Assembly (NCBI RefSeq): GCF_018446385.1
Contig: NC_055996.1
Location: 126,900,532-126,964,531, forward strand
DNA length: 64,000 nucleotides
Direction of reading: 5' to 3'
From: Zingiber officinale
Lineage: Eukaryota; Streptophyta; Magnoliopsida; Zingiberales; Zingiberaceae
Shown here piece by piece: positions 53,525-64,000 of this stretch (positions are counted from its first letter, which is position 1; every line of letters starts with the position of its first letter). The translations under genes were made by a program, and so were the position numbers. The notes under the pieces were generated by a model. It saw nothing but the letters and a program-made list of their open reading frames with translations. It was not told where the DNA came from and did not search any database.

Positions 53525-53791
53525 TGTCAAAATCTTTAGGTAGAATAAAAATATTTTCTTTTCTTGAACTATCCAGTGATAACTACTTAAACATATTTTC
53601 TTTTCTTGACTATCCAGTGATAATATACACATTATATAATGATACAATATCATATGATAATTATAATAAAAAAAATTAAATGATGTCTATCTACTAAATT
53701 TAAAGGTTGTATTTCTAATAAATAATATACTAATTACAATAAAAATTAAATGTAGATTACCAATTATTATCTTTACAAACTCACTCCAATA
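53525..53791 (-). repeat. 5' LTR of copia element H
   Basis: About 267 bp from TGTCAAAATC next to the primer site to 'cactccaata'. It contains a local duplication ('ttttcttttcttgaactatccagtgata', two copies) that the 170-bp partner at 14863-15032 lacks. Confidence 0.7.
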
Positions 53792-54600
53792 AAACCCTAG
53801 TTAAATTGAATTAACTTAACGAATCGTCTCATCCGTGATTACGAACAGCGGCAGCTCCCTACAGTGTCCAGGTCGTCCTCGGTAGAAGCGAATCGACGGA
53901 AAACTCGGGCGCACCTCCCTCTGCGCGCCCACCTTTAACTTGAAAGCAAAACTGCCCAATTAGCACCAACAATGCAACGTCGCCGGTGACCGGGATGAGG
54001 AGCCGCTTGACTTGTTTTGGCCGCGAGCGACGACAGTGATCCCTGAGCTAAGTGCGTACGGCCCGTCCAATCGCAGGCGGACACCTGGTCGGACACCACC
54101 GTTGTTGCGGGCCTCCGTTCTGTTGGCTTTTGCAGCTAAGCGGTATGATCAATTTCGCCGCCGCCGCCGGCGAGCAGCGAGGGCGTCCCACGTGCGCGCG
54201 CCGGGCGGCCTGGCTTTTAATCAATTGCTGTAGTACTGTAGCCACTTTTAATACAACTAGCAGTGAGCTGCGGTGCGAGGGTACTGTTAAACAGCGCAAA
54301 GGAAGAAAGATGGAACGAGTGAGATTAATTATTATAGTTAAGAGAGGGAGAGAGAAGGCTCTAGATCAGAGATTAGATAAATATGAATACGATCGCCAGT
54401 CGCAACTGAACCATATTCCTCCTCAGTGGCTCAGCCTTTGGCTAACTGTTCATCCGCTGGTTTTCTTTCTTTTTTTTTTTCCTTTGTGACTTGATCTGTG
54501 GAAAGCGAGAGGCAAAAAGATATAGGGGCCTCCATCGTTACTCTCTCCAGGGCGGAGCTTAAGATTACGCTGACCACCCACCGAGAATCAGATAGAGGTC
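53792..54600 (+). promoter_or_regulatory. Upstream region and leader of the BELL homeobox gene
   Basis: This is gene-proximal DNA between copia H and the BELL start codon. 54060-54240 is GC-rich; 54300-54600 has GA-rich ('gagagggagagagaag') and T-rich (a 10-T run near 54472) tracts as in plant core promoters and leaders. No clear TATA box could be assigned. The overlapping short frames on both strands look like chance. Confidence 0.4.
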
Positions 54601-57600
54601 ATGGCTTCTTCGGCCGCGGATCGGTTCGGCGGCGGCGGCGGGGGAGCAGGAGCAGGGGATGAGCAGCTGCTGCTGCTGCACCACCACCACCATCCGCAGA
54701 TGTACTATCACGTGCCGCAGTACAGCCGAAGGGAGAAGCTGCGGTTCCCTTCGGTGGCGGCGGCGGAGGAGGAAGAGGCGTCTCCGGCGTCGAGGTCTCT
54801 GCTTGTACTGCACGAGCCCGGCGGCGCGGCGGCGCCGATCTACTCGGCGGGAGCGAATTCTCTGACCGCCTTCCACTCCGCCTCCACGTCGCCCTCCATC
54901 TACCACAATAACTACGGCAGCGTCGCGCAATTCGACGGCCACGGTGTGCTCCCGGTCGCGCCGCCGTCGCTGCAGGGGCAGCGCCGCCAGATCCCCACGC
55001 AAGGCTTCTCCCTCTCGCTCTCATCCTCCCCCTCCGCGCGCCCGCGGAGCCACCTCGCTGGCCGGCCCGCCCCGCTCGGCCCCTTCACCGGCTACGCCGC
55101 CGTCCTCAACCGCTCCCGGTTCCTCCAGCCGGCGAGGAGGCTGCTCGAGGAGGCGTGCCAGGTGGGACCCAGCCAAGCCTCCGCCGACGGCGGAGGCAGC
55201 GCTAGCCGCGGCGCCTGCCAGCAGGAGTTGCTCCTGGATGCCGATCCGCCGCCGAGGGAGCCGGCGCTGGTGGACGATCACGGCATGGATGATGACGTCG
55301 CCGGCTCTGGCTCGGAGCACCAGTGGAAGAAGACCACGCTCATCTCAATGTTGGACGAGGTAATTAAGCTACCCAATTAACTTGATCAAGCATTAAATAG
55401 TAATAAAACTTCTTATTTATCGTTCGAATTAACTACTACTGATCGTCTTGATATGACTTGTTTAAAAATTTTTTTGTCGATATTATTATTATTATTATTA
55501 TTATCTCTCCCTCTCCTTTGGATTTTCTTGATCCAGTGCAAGTTTCCGAGGAGAATACTTTATTGCATCAGTAGCATTTTTACCCTTGTGTTCTATCTTG
55601 TCAACTGGTTTTCAATCAACAGGTGTGAGACTTCCTTCCATCTTTGAAATGGATGATAATCTTTAAAGAAAAAACATGGTGCAGTAATATTATATATAGA
55701 TAGAGGGTAAATTTACTTCAAATTAGGGTTACACATTTTCCTTCTTTTGTTAGCCCTAGACACTGTGATATGATTTGCATGTTGAAGGAATATCAGCTCA
55801 TGATCCTACTCTAAACTTTGATTAATTATATAACACAGACATAGTTATCAATATGTTGAAGGTATTTCATGATCCTAATCTAGTTCCTGAACTCTCATGA
55901 TTTACCCTAGAGAATATAGTTAAAAATGGTGTGCCTTTACTACATAATTCATTAAATCAGTGAAGCTAAATAATCTATTTAGGAAAAGAATTTACATCAG
56001 AAGAAATAAATAATGTTCATTTATAAAAAATACTAAATTTTATTACTCAAAGTTCCAAATCATAGATTGTTTACAAACTTTGCTATACTACTTATCTGTT
56101 AAGAATATAAATTGGTAGCTTTCTTACATATTGAGCTTGTGGGACATAATATAAGATCATAGATATCAATTATGATTGATTTCATAATATCAAATTAATG
56201 AATGATAGAATGAGTAAATGGGATATCTTGTTGCCTTTTGATCCACAATGAGCAAGTGAGAGCTAGGTGAATCGTCAATTTAGCAAGTAGTGACAAGGAT
56301 GAATGAGTGGTCGCGGAGCTCATGGTATATCTTGAGCTATGGTGACGCTAACAGATTCAATGTGGGATTTGAGCAAGTGACGAAGACTCTACCTCTAGTG
56401 CGATCGACTTTAATAGGAAGTCAAAATTGGGATGAGTCTGAAGTCGGCTAAATTGGTTGAGTCTCCAAAATCATCTTTATTCAATTGAATTTTTTATGAA
56501 GTTTCATTTGATTCCATCCAATTTCTAGTGAAGTTTAATCTTTTCAAAGTCGTCTCTTTTTACTGTTTCCATCAATATTCATAAGATTTCCATTTTATCG
56601 AGGAAGATCAGATAGATTTTTTTCAATACCTATCCAATTCGTGCAATTTGTGTCGGTAGAGACAGATTTAGACAACTATGACGGACATCAAAGAAGATGA
56701 AGCAAAACTACTTGTTGTAACTTTGATCTTTTTTAGTCTGACAAGCCCATAGGAGGAAGTATTATATAAACAAGCATCGACTACCAAGAATGCCTAGACA
56801 CCAAGAAAATGAAGTTCATCCTGTCTGTAGTCCTTAAAATTTGCTTGCCACATTTGAAATCCCTGAGATTACAAGTTCACTTTTGCAACCACAATTTTGT
56901 GTCAAAACTTAAATTTATTGCGAACCATCTTGCAATTTACAAAATTTTTGAAGCCTGAGAGTGTTCGTTCATCGAACTTTTTGATTGTCATCTCTGATTT
57001 CTGCCTTTCCAACTGCTGCTTTTTCAGGTCTGCAGAAGATACAAACAATACTATCAGCAAGTGCAAGATGTTATCACATCTTTTGAGTCAGTCGCGGGGT
57101 TGAGCTCCGCTGCTCCATACGCCTCGATCGCCCTCAAAATCATGTCCAAACACTTCCGATGCCTGAAGAACATCATCTCTGACCAACTCCACCAGGTGAA
57201 CAAAAGCACCAAAGCCACTGTCCGAAGAGAAGATATCTCAAGCTTTGGTCTACTAAACAACACTGGATTCCTTCAAAGACCAACCAATATCACTGACCAT
57301 GCTGCCTTGGCAGCTCAAGCTCAACCACACATATGGCGGCCTCAAAGGGGGCTTCCGGAGCGAGCCGTCTCCGTCCTCCGGGCATGGCTCTTTGAGCACT
57401 TCTTGCATCCGTAAGTAAACAACTTCTTAGCTAACGATGCAGTGATCTTAATCTTGTTTCTGTTGCATTTCAATATGATAAATTTGCTGTTCATGCAACA
57501 AGATAAGATATCAAACAGTACTAGTCAATGATGTGCACTATAATTTGGTAGGGTTTGCTATGGTTTAAATATTGGTTTAGTCCATGTTGCTTACTACTTG

Positions 57601-58183
57601 TGGATCAGTACTAAGTTATTATAATCTTATAGTTTCATGTTCCATGCAGTGGCATTTGTTTGATCATAGTTAAATAATTCTCTAGGTATCCCACTGATGT
57701 GGACAAGCATAACTTGGCGAAACAAACTGGTCTCACAAGAAACCAGGTAATTAATGGTGTTACTAATTATTAGTTAACACTAATTGCATGTGTTGTTTGA
57801 TGTAGCTTAATTATGGTTTTAATGCTCATGGCCAGGTCTCTAATTGGTTTATCAATGCACGAGTCCGTCTTTGGAAGCCAATGGTTGAGGAGATCCACTC
57901 GCTCGATATGCGTCAGAAGAACAAAACGAGCAGTCACCAACCACAGCCGTCGTCCTCCAACTTCCCGTACTCCGATGTGCCTTCAAGTGGAGTGAACATT
58001 TCGCCGGCCCGGGTTAACGTCGTGTCACTCACCCTCGGCCTGCAGAACGACAGTGGGGCTCGCTTTGCCGGGGAACCACTGCCGGTGAGTGTGGCAAGCC
58101 GGTTCGGGCTGGAGGAGTGCAATGACCCCTATTTGGTGAGAGCTTTTGGGAAGGATCGTTTGCTGCATGACTTCGTTGGGTGA
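54601..58183 (+). CDS. BELL-class (BEL1-like) TALE homeodomain transcription factor, four exons
   Basis: Proposed exons are 54601-55359, 57028-57410, 57686-57746 and 57836-58183, all with GT...AG borders, joining to 516 residues. BELL proteins form DNA-binding heterodimers with KNOX partners in the nucleus and control meristem and organ development. Residues 21-31 are a Leu/His run and 36-50 read [15 protein letters not shown]. The SKY box ([20 protein letters not shown]) is at about 164-183, and the BELL domain spans about 238-305 across the exon 1/2 border ([32 protein letters not shown]). The homeodomain is at about 356-418 with the TALE PYP insertion and recognition helix [16 protein letters not shown]; its 61-bp exon is typical of the family. 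The C-terminus has VSLTLGLQ, the VSLTLGL (ZIBEL-like) motif. Intron 1 is 1.67 kb. No defect is seen. The exact subgroup was not determined. Confidence 0.95.
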
Positions 58184-58858
58184 TCAATCAAAATGTGCGA
58201 TGCATGAAGTGGATAATTAATTAAGCATGTAAGATTGGTTACGAACGTGTATTTATTTATTCAGGACGTATTAATTCATCCTGACTCAATTGGTGCATAC
58301 AAATGGTTGATGACTTGGAATGTTTCCCTCCCTTTTTTTTCTGTCTTCTTTTGGATTTGGGGTGTCGTCCTTGCTAATCTAAGACCCAGAGGCATATGGC
58401 TTTTGATAGATTTGGTTAGCCTACTCAACACCTCAAAACGGTTTTGTTTGTCTGACGGAGTAGTTGTTATGGCCGCTCAAACTTCCGGAGGAGATGACGA
58501 TGAAGCCGCTTGGAAGAGGTTGGTGCCGCTTAGGCAAAGATGCTATTTGAGAGCCTGTAAGATACTGAAATATATGTGAGAGTTTGGAGGTATCTTACGA
58601 TGGTAGTAATTAGATATTGTGTTGAGAGGGTTGTTGCATAGTAATTTGCTGATAAAATTTCATGAGCAAACTTGAGTTAAAGTATTTCTGTATGCTACAA
58701 CCCAAACATCTTGATACGTCGCAAATCTCCGTTTCTGCTTACTCATATATTACACCAACACTGCCACCCCTGCCTTGCTTACTCATATTACACCAACAGA
58801 GCCACCCCTGCCTCCGCGTCAGAGACACCTCTGTTTGTCATTGCCATGGTCAGTTGCT
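58184..58858 (+). other. BELL gene 3' region and intergenic DNA
   Basis: The first part is probably 3' UTR. The 114-codon frame at 58235-58579 shows no known domain and overlaps this presumed UTR. Near 58739-58812 a 35-40 bp segment ('cttactcatatattacacc...gccacccctgcc') is tandemly duplicated. Confidence 0.45.
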
Positions 58859-59028
58859 TACAAATGTCTCATTTTTCTTGAATCAGTTAGAAGATTGAAA
58901 CTTGCTTTGGCTTCTCATTAGATACCAAATTCCAAACCATGCGTACAAATGTCTCATTTTTCTTGAATCAGTTGGAAGATTGAAACCTGCTTTGGCTTCT
59001 CATTAGACACCAAATTCCAAGATATGCG
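58859..59028. repeat. 85-bp perfect-length tandem duplication
   Basis: 58859-58943 and 58944-59028 are two adjacent copies of an 85-bp unit starting 'tacaaatgtctcatttttc' and ending 'atgcg', differing at about seven positions. It lies between the BELL and PP2C genes. Confidence 0.9.
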
Positions 59029-59407
59029 CATGTGATAGTAAGAGATGGGAGGACTCCTCAGAGACTATCACTCCTGTTTCCTTAGACAATAAAAATTCCA
59101 AACACTATGTAATGCCGGACCTCCTTTGACAATAAAAATTCCAAAAGGCATTACTATGAAATGAAGGACCGATTATCTCTATTGCTTTAAAACCATCGAT
59201 TTAAAACCAACGATCATTCAAATCAAGCCATCGATTTAAAACCAACGATCTCGATTGCTTTTCTTTTGAATCGGGATTGGATGATTTCCTAATCCTACGG
59301 CCAAAAAACATGAACATGCCTTCAAAAAAAAAAAAAGTCCCCTACTAAAAACTAAAGAGACCCGTTTGACAGTCCGACGTCCCAGCCACTGACACGCGGC
59401 GCTTCGT
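59029..59407. other. Intergenic DNA and PP2C 3' flank
   Basis: No gene is seen. A short 'ccatcgatttaaaaccaacgatc' segment is duplicated near 59190-59250. An A-run near 59325 lies in the presumed 3' flank of the minus-strand PP2C gene. Confidence 0.45.
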
Positions 59408-60830
59408 TCAGCGTCTTGTTCTGAGATCGACGACGACGACGCTGATGTTGTCCGTGCTGCGCCGCGCCAACGCTAGCTTCGTCAACAGAAGCGCTGCGTC
59501 CGAGCATGCCCTGTCCGACCCCGTTTCTTCCTCTTCCCTCATCGCCACCGCGGTCCTCGCCCTCGGGCCGCTGTTCCGCAGGCACGTCCTCGCGATCTCG
59601 CACGCCATTTCGTTGCTCACCACGTCCCAGAGTCCGTCGCTTCCCAGTATCAGACACTCGTCCTCCTCCTTCCTTTCCGTCACCGTCACCTCCGGCTCCG
59701 CTATCACGTACGGCTTCAGATAACTATCGCCTGCAGAGTAATCAAATCGCATAGTTAATGAACCACCAGATGCCACGCAGAAGGGCAGGAGGAAGAGGAA
59801 TTTAGCTTACCTATCGCTCGCGACATGGCCAGGACACCCAGAACTCTGGCGCCGTCCCAGTAGATGACTCGACCACCGGCCTCCTCGATCCGCCTCAGCT
59901 CGTCGGGTCGGTCCGGCTACCAAACATTGGGAGCAAAGTCGTCAGGATGCATCGTGCAGAAAAGGGGATTTTGCAATCGGAAAGCTCACCTTATGATCGG
60001 ACGAGAGAGGGACGGGCACGCCGTTTCGGCAGAGCACAGCACGAGAGTCGCCGCAGTTGGCTACGACGATCCTTGTCGGCTCCACCACCGCGACCACGGC
60101 GGTGGAGCCGACGTGATCGCACTTGGTCGTCTGCATCTCGCACCGGCAGGACGCCACCACTGTGCCTGGCGCCGACCCTCCGTTGCAACAGGCCACAGCC
60201 TCCGCATCCATCCGCGCGAAGCTGATCTCCATGATGGCGGGCCAATCCAAACCCTTCCCAGGCATCGATGCCGATATTTCCTCCACCACCATCTCATGCA
60301 TCCGATCTCTGCATGATTCCGCCACCTGAAAAGGCCGGCACCAATTTGCCCCATCCGGTAGCAACTAAAGATCAGAGACAAAAGATCGGAAGAGATAGAC
60401 AAGCTTGCGAAACAAAAAGAAGAAGAGCTAGAGCTCTTCTTACATGCGAGCATCCATGGCCGTCGTAGACGCCGAAGAAATGGTGTCGATGAACGAAGTC
60501 TAAGCGAACAGTAACGGCGTCCTCCATTTCCCTCCTCCGACCGCGGACCGATGTCACCCCATACCTTGGACGCCCATCCCCAACCATCGACTCCAAATCT
60601 CTAGCTCTGCAAATACGCTCCGATTCCATCAATGCTGCTCTTGTCCTCTGTGTCGACCCATTCCTTGTATCCTCTCCGTGGTTCTCAACGTAGTCGCAGC
60701 CAGGATCCACTCTATGCCTCTTCTTGCCCGTATCCTCCCCCACCGCAGTGACGATCCTAAACCGCCGCAGCCTGGTCTCACCGATTGATGCCGAGGAGAC
60801 CTTCGTCGCCTGCTTGCAGATCTCGGCCAT
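59408..60830 (-). CDS. Clade A protein phosphatase 2C (ABA co-receptor type), four exons
   Basis: Proposed exons on the minus strand are 60830-60444, 60325-59990, 59916-59811 and 59730-59408, each with GT...AG borders, giving 383 residues. Clade A PP2Cs are Mg/Mn-dependent Ser/Thr phosphatases that hold SnRK2 kinases off until ABA-bound PYR/PYL receptors block them. Seen here: an N-terminal MAEICKQA start, [17 protein letters not shown], the metal-binding VYDGHGCSH at about 121-129, [14 protein letters not shown] in exon 2, [11 protein letters not shown] near 306-316 and [10 protein letters not shown] near the end. Trp261 in [17 protein letters not shown] is at the place of the conserved tryptophan that docks into the ABA-receptor gate, supporting clade A. 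An in-frame ATG six codons upstream (60848) is an alternative start. Length, motifs and splicing are intact. Closest to the HAI/PP2CA branch by N-terminus (inference). Confidence 0.93.
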
Positions 60831-61591
60831 ACTGTCCCAAACCAGCACAGATCAAGGCCACTGCATCCAAAATCCCTCACCTGCGAGAGCCTCCCGAGGA
60901 ATGAGGAACTAGGGAGATGAAGAAGAATAAAAACGCACGGGCCGAGTTCGTCAATGCCGGCCCGGAACAAAGCGGATGTGCCACCAAAACGGGGCAGCTG
61001 GCAGTCACGATTACGGTACCGTCGTCGCCTGGCGCATCTCAGCCGTTCTTCTGACTGCCCATCGAGCATCTCCGGTTCTCCCATCTGACGCCGGGACGCG
61101 TGGATGGTTTGCCGTCGGCGCGTGTCCGACACGTGTTTCGATCGGTAGGGCTGCCTTTGCTGTCTTTTTATTTTATTTTATTCTTTTCTTTTACTGGAAG
61201 GGCATGGAAGGGCACGTGTCCATTGTCGGAAGATATTTTCAAACTCGGAAGTTAGGCTATGCAAAACGTGGCGCGGTGCAGTTACTGGCAGGAACGTGTA
61301 CGCGAAAGATGGGCATCGATTGCGACGCCGTGAGACAAATACCCGAACAATAATGGCGAAGATCTTTTGATTGAAAGCGAGGTGGTTGGCGGAGAAAGAA
61401 GGGAAGAGCGGGACCACGTGGGTTGGCTGCGGTTTCGGTGCTGGTACAAATGGGGTTAAGGAGACGTTGATATTGAAAATGGATTGGGTCGAACATGGTC
61501 TCGACTTGCCGGGCTAAGCCTGGCCCACTCTTCTATCACAATCCATGTATAAAACTATGTAGTAGAAGGCCTTTCTGCCTGTTGCCTCCGA
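60831..61591. promoter_or_regulatory. Bidirectional promoter region between PP2C and PPR genes
   Basis: The PP2C (minus) and PPR (plus) genes are head to head with about 760 bp between start codons. The region has 'ccacgtg' (61415) and 'gcacgtgtcc' (61213) G-box/ABRE-like ACGTG cores and 'gacacgtgt' (61127). ABA-responsive elements would fit a clade A PP2C, which is commonly ABA-induced (known for the family; regulation here is inference). No TATA box was assigned. Confidence 0.45.
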
Positions 61592-62977
61592 ATGGGTAAG
61601 ACAAATCTCAGCCACTGGATCGCACTCATCCACGGCTCCTCCCGCCAAGCCCTCCACCGCCGCACCCTCCAACTCTTCCGACAGATGCTCCATCAAGGCT
61701 TCGCTCCCGACCGTTACGTCCTCCCCACCATCCTCCGGGCTTGCGCCCGCATTCCCGACTCAAACACCGGCCGAGCTCTCCACGCCGTCGCCATCCGCTC
61801 CTCCCTCCACCACGACGCCTTCGTCCGCAGTGCCCTCATCGACATGTACTGCAAGTGCAGCCATGTTCCCGACGCCCGACGCCTGTTCGACGCAACGCTC
61901 GACACGGACCTGGTCATCTGGAACGCCATCGTCTCCGGCTACGCTCACTTTATCGCGGCAGAAGCCGCGCTTGTTCTCGCCGTCAAGATGCCGTCTTTGG
62001 GGTTAAAACCCGATCTTGTCACGTGGAACGCCCTCATCTCCGGATTCGCTCACCAGGGCGAGAATGAAATGGCCACGGAGTTGTTGAGATCGATGCAGTC
62101 GGATGGGATCGAGCCCGACGTGTTCTCCTGGACCTCCATCATCTCCGGCTTTGTGTTCAATTTCAAATACGATAAAGCCTTTGAGATCTTTATCCATATG
62201 GTGAAGATTGCAAGACTCCGGCCGAGCTCGATCACCATCAGTAACCTCTTGCCAGCTTGTGCCAATGCAGCGGATTTGCGCCGCGGGAAACAGATTCACG
62301 GCTTCGCTCTGGTTGCAGGAATTGCAGAGGATTTGTATGTTGGTAGCGCGCTGATTGACATGTATACCAAATGCGGCCTCGCTCACGAAGCGCACAAGGT
62401 GTTCGATGATATGCCGGAAAGAAGCACGGTTTCATGGAATTCTATGATATTTGGCTACGCTAATCAAGGCTACTGCAAGGAAGCAATCGAGCTCTTCTAT
62501 CGAATGGGAAGCACAGGAGAGAGACCCGATCATCTTTCATTTACGGCCGCGCTGTCGGCTTGTAGTCATGGCGGAATGGTCGAGCTCGGTAAGGGATTGT
62601 TCCACTCAATGCAGGCGAAGCACAGGATCGAGCCAAGGATGGAGCACTATGCTTGCATGGTGGACATGCTGGGGAGAGCAGGCGAGCTCACAGAGGCCTG
62701 CGATTTGATCGCAGAGATGCCCATGGAGCCTGACGCTTTCGTATGGGGAGCATTGCTTGCGGCAAGTCGGAGCCACAGCAATATCGAGCTCGCAAAGTTG
62801 GCAGCTTCGCATCTGCTTAAGCTCGAGCCAGAGAGCGCAGGGAGCTGTCTGCTGCTGTCAAATGCTCTAGCAGACGCTGGGAGACATAGAGATGCTGTTC
62901 AGGTGAAGAAACTAATCAAGAGAAGGAAATTGAGAACGTTGTTGGGTCGCAGTTGGTTGGAAGTTGCATCAGTGTGA
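61592..62977 (+). CDS. PLS-class pentatricopeptide repeat protein with E-type C-terminus
   Basis: A single uninterrupted 461-codon exon, as is usual for plant PPR genes. PLS PPR proteins bind organelle RNA and many guide C-to-U editing or processing in plastids or mitochondria. Repeats visible in order include APDRYVLPTILRACARIPDS, FVRSALIDMYCKCSHVPDAR, DLVIWNAIVSGYAHF, KPDLVTWNALISGFAHQGEN, EPDVFSWTSIISGFV, RPSSITISNLLPACANAADL, LYVGSALIDMYTKCGLAHEA, STVSWNSMIFGYANQGYC, RPDHLSFTAALSACSHGGMV and HYACMVDMLGRAGELTEA. The tail FVWGALLAASRSHSNIELA and LEPESAGSCLLLSNALADAG is the E motif. No E+ extension or DYW deaminase domain follows. It is shorter than most family members, and the N-terminus lacks an evident transit peptide, so the start may be further upstream or the gene truncated. 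Confidence 0.93.
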   Translation: MGKTNLSHWIALIHGSSRQALHRRTLQLFRQMLHQGFAPDRYVLPTILRACARIPDSNTGRALHAVAIRSSLHHDAFVRSALIDMYCKCSHVPDARRLFDATLDTDLVIWNAIVSGYAHFIAAEAALVLAVKMPSLGLKPDLVTWNALISGFAHQGENEMATELLRSMQSDGIEPDVFSWTSIISGFVFNFKYDKAFEIFIHMVKIARLRPSSITISNLLPACANAADLRRGKQIHGFALVAGIAEDLYVGSALIDMYTKCGLAHEAHKVFDDMPERSTVSWNSMIFGYANQGYCKEAIELFYRMGSTGERPDHLSFTAALSACSHGGMVELGKGLFHSMQAKHRIEPRMEHYACMVDMLGRAGELTEACDLIAEMPMEPDAFVWGALLAASRSHSNIELAKLAASHLLKLEPESAGSCLLLSNALADAGRHRDAVQVKKLIKRRKLRTLLGRSWLEVASV

Positions 62978-63163
62978 TCATGCCTTTTGTACCACCTAGG
63001 CACGCTCAAACAGAGCCGATGCCAATGGCTTCTGAATTTGAAGATTTCTAAAGAGGGACGGAGATTTCATGGCCAATGCCAACCAGTGATAAGCATGCAC
63101 AAGGATGCCAGACAACATCCAAACTGCATGTATTGCTTGATTAGGAATTGTAAAGTAGCTTGT
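62978..63163. other. Short intergenic stretch after the PPR gene
   Basis: No gene is seen. It probably contains the PPR 3' UTR and abuts the end of the broken GARP gene. Confidence 0.4.
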
Positions 63164-63883
63164 TCATAAGTAGCAATGATCAGGAGAACCACAACCACCA
63201 AGTTTAAGCTCTTGAATGACGAGGAGTCTCAAATCCATGGAAACCCTACCCATCTGGTGGCTTTTAACGAAGGGCATCATGACCATGGGGTTTCCTTGGG
63301 GCACGATGTGGAAGGGCGTCGGAAACATGGTGGGCATGGTGTAGGGAAGGAGAACGGTTTGAGGTGGCGTCTGGGACGGTTGGTGTTGGTGCTCTCGGAG
63401 GCTCTGCGGAACGGGCATGGAGGCAAAGGCACAATCGGAGGAGGAAGGAACCTCGCTGGAGTTTCCCTCCTTGCTCCTTAGATAAATGCGGTACTTTTGG
63501 AGGTGGCTTGCGACGTTCACACTCCACGTTCATCATCTGCATGATGGTCTTCGGGACGGCGTTCTTGGTGCCGAGCCACGAACCGCTTGTGGAGCTGCGG
63601 CGTCCACACTTCCTGCAGCTGCTTCTGGCCCCTCGCCGACCTTTCGTCGATCGAGTTATTCGTCCGTAAGGCCGACAAGGCCTCGACTTGCCGACGCTTG
63701 GGATGGGGAACTCTCTATTCCATAGTTTACTTTGGGCACCACAGCATCGCTTCCTTCTTCCTCCTTGCCCTCGTCATTGTTTTCAACAAGGGACTGGAAA
63801 GGAATGAAGTACCGGAGCGAGGAGGCGGAAATGAGGGAGGGGAAGGTGCCGTGGAGGTTATTTAGGTGTTCTACCGTTTCCAT
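63164..63883 (-). pseudogene. Broken GARP (LUX/PCL1-like) transcription factor gene
   Basis: On the minus strand an N-terminal frame starts at 63883 and stops at 63656. A different frame then carries the start of a GARP DNA-binding domain, EVWTPQLHKRFV, near 63600. After an apparent small deletion another frame gives GTKNAVPKTIMQMMNVE (near 63530-63575), and after a second one, the frame 63520-63164 gives NVASHLQKYRIYLRSKEG followed by FASMPVPQSL, a pattern of the LUX/PCL1 branch. Between MNVE and NVASHL the family normally has a GLTRE-type segment, which is replaced by four unrelated bases. In LUX-like proteins this domain is intact and sits in one exon. The breaks (at least three) make this a pseudogene unless the assembly is wrong. 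LUX-class proteins belong to the evening complex of the plant clock. Confidence 0.75.
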
Positions 63884-64000
63884 AAATATTGGAAAATTTT
63901 AGTTAAATTGAAATTACAAAAAATTAATTTAAATTTATTTAGCAAGATTATCTGTGTAAATAATCTCATGCCATCAATTGGACTGATTCGGTCATGCTTT
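63884..64000. other. AT-rich end of the window
   Basis: No feature was recognised. It may be the upstream flank of the broken GARP gene. Confidence 0.4.

Noticed and set aside
54565-55024. Two overlapping minus-strand frames (141-145 codons) over BELL exon 1
   Set aside because: Arg/Pro/Gly-rich shadows of GC-biased exon 1; no domain and no support.
58235-58579. 114-codon frame after the BELL gene
   Set aside because: Falls in the likely 3' UTR, no domain, no conserved start context.

Overview
The window is nuclear DNA from a flowering plant, almost certainly a monocot. It has spliced genes with GC-rich first exons (NPF transporter, BELL homeobox), plant-specific families (NPF, BELL/TALE, clade A PP2C, PLS-type PPR, GARP) and dense LTR retrotransposons of the SIRE-like copia, other copia and Tat-type gypsy kinds. 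Zingiberales is a guess from the general look of the repeats and is not demonstrated. All calls come from reading the sequence; no database search was run.

Layout. 1-6875 holds LTR remnants carrying a young, gag-only copia element (789-5569, TSD CAAAC) and a MULE-like MITE (5811-6377, 11-bp TSD). 6970-7740 is a gypsy LTR fragment. 8319-12764 is a decayed copia element on the minus strand that ends about 155 bp before the start codon of an NPF transporter gene (12920-14810, three exons). About 50 bp after that gene's stop a second minus-strand copia element (called H) begins. H is cut in two: 14863-16726 and 52131-53791 are its halves.

The 35.4 kb between the H halves (16727-52130) is one nested retrotransposon stack that can be unpacked by target-site duplications (TSDs). 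Gypsy element A (16727-52130, TSD GCCAA) sits in H. Gypsy element B (19206-33677) sits in A's pol. Copia-like gag-only element D (26479-29897, TSD TCAGC) and a compound fold-back element (23524-24716) sit in B. A's 5' LTR is opened twice: by a TRIM/solo-LTR composite (36983-49852, TSD CAGAA) that itself holds the young gypsy element C (37674-48608, TSD CTTAT), and by a solo LTR (49948-51450, TSD AACAA). After subtracting these inserts A's two LTRs have nearly the same length (861 and about 855 bp), which supports the whole reconstruction. Elements B and C carry, on the strand opposite gag-pol, an intron-containing antisense ORF with a gypsy-type 'putative transposase' domain. A keeps only its promoter end.

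The right end is gene-rich: a BELL-class homeodomain gene (54601-58183, +, four exons), a clade A protein phosphatase 2C gene (59408-60830, -, four exons) arranged head to head with an intronless PLS/E-type PPR gene (61592-62977, +), and a broken GARP (LUX/PCL1-like) gene (63164-63883, -). The NPF and BELL genes were probably near neighbours before the roughly 39 kb of H and its nest were inserted between them.
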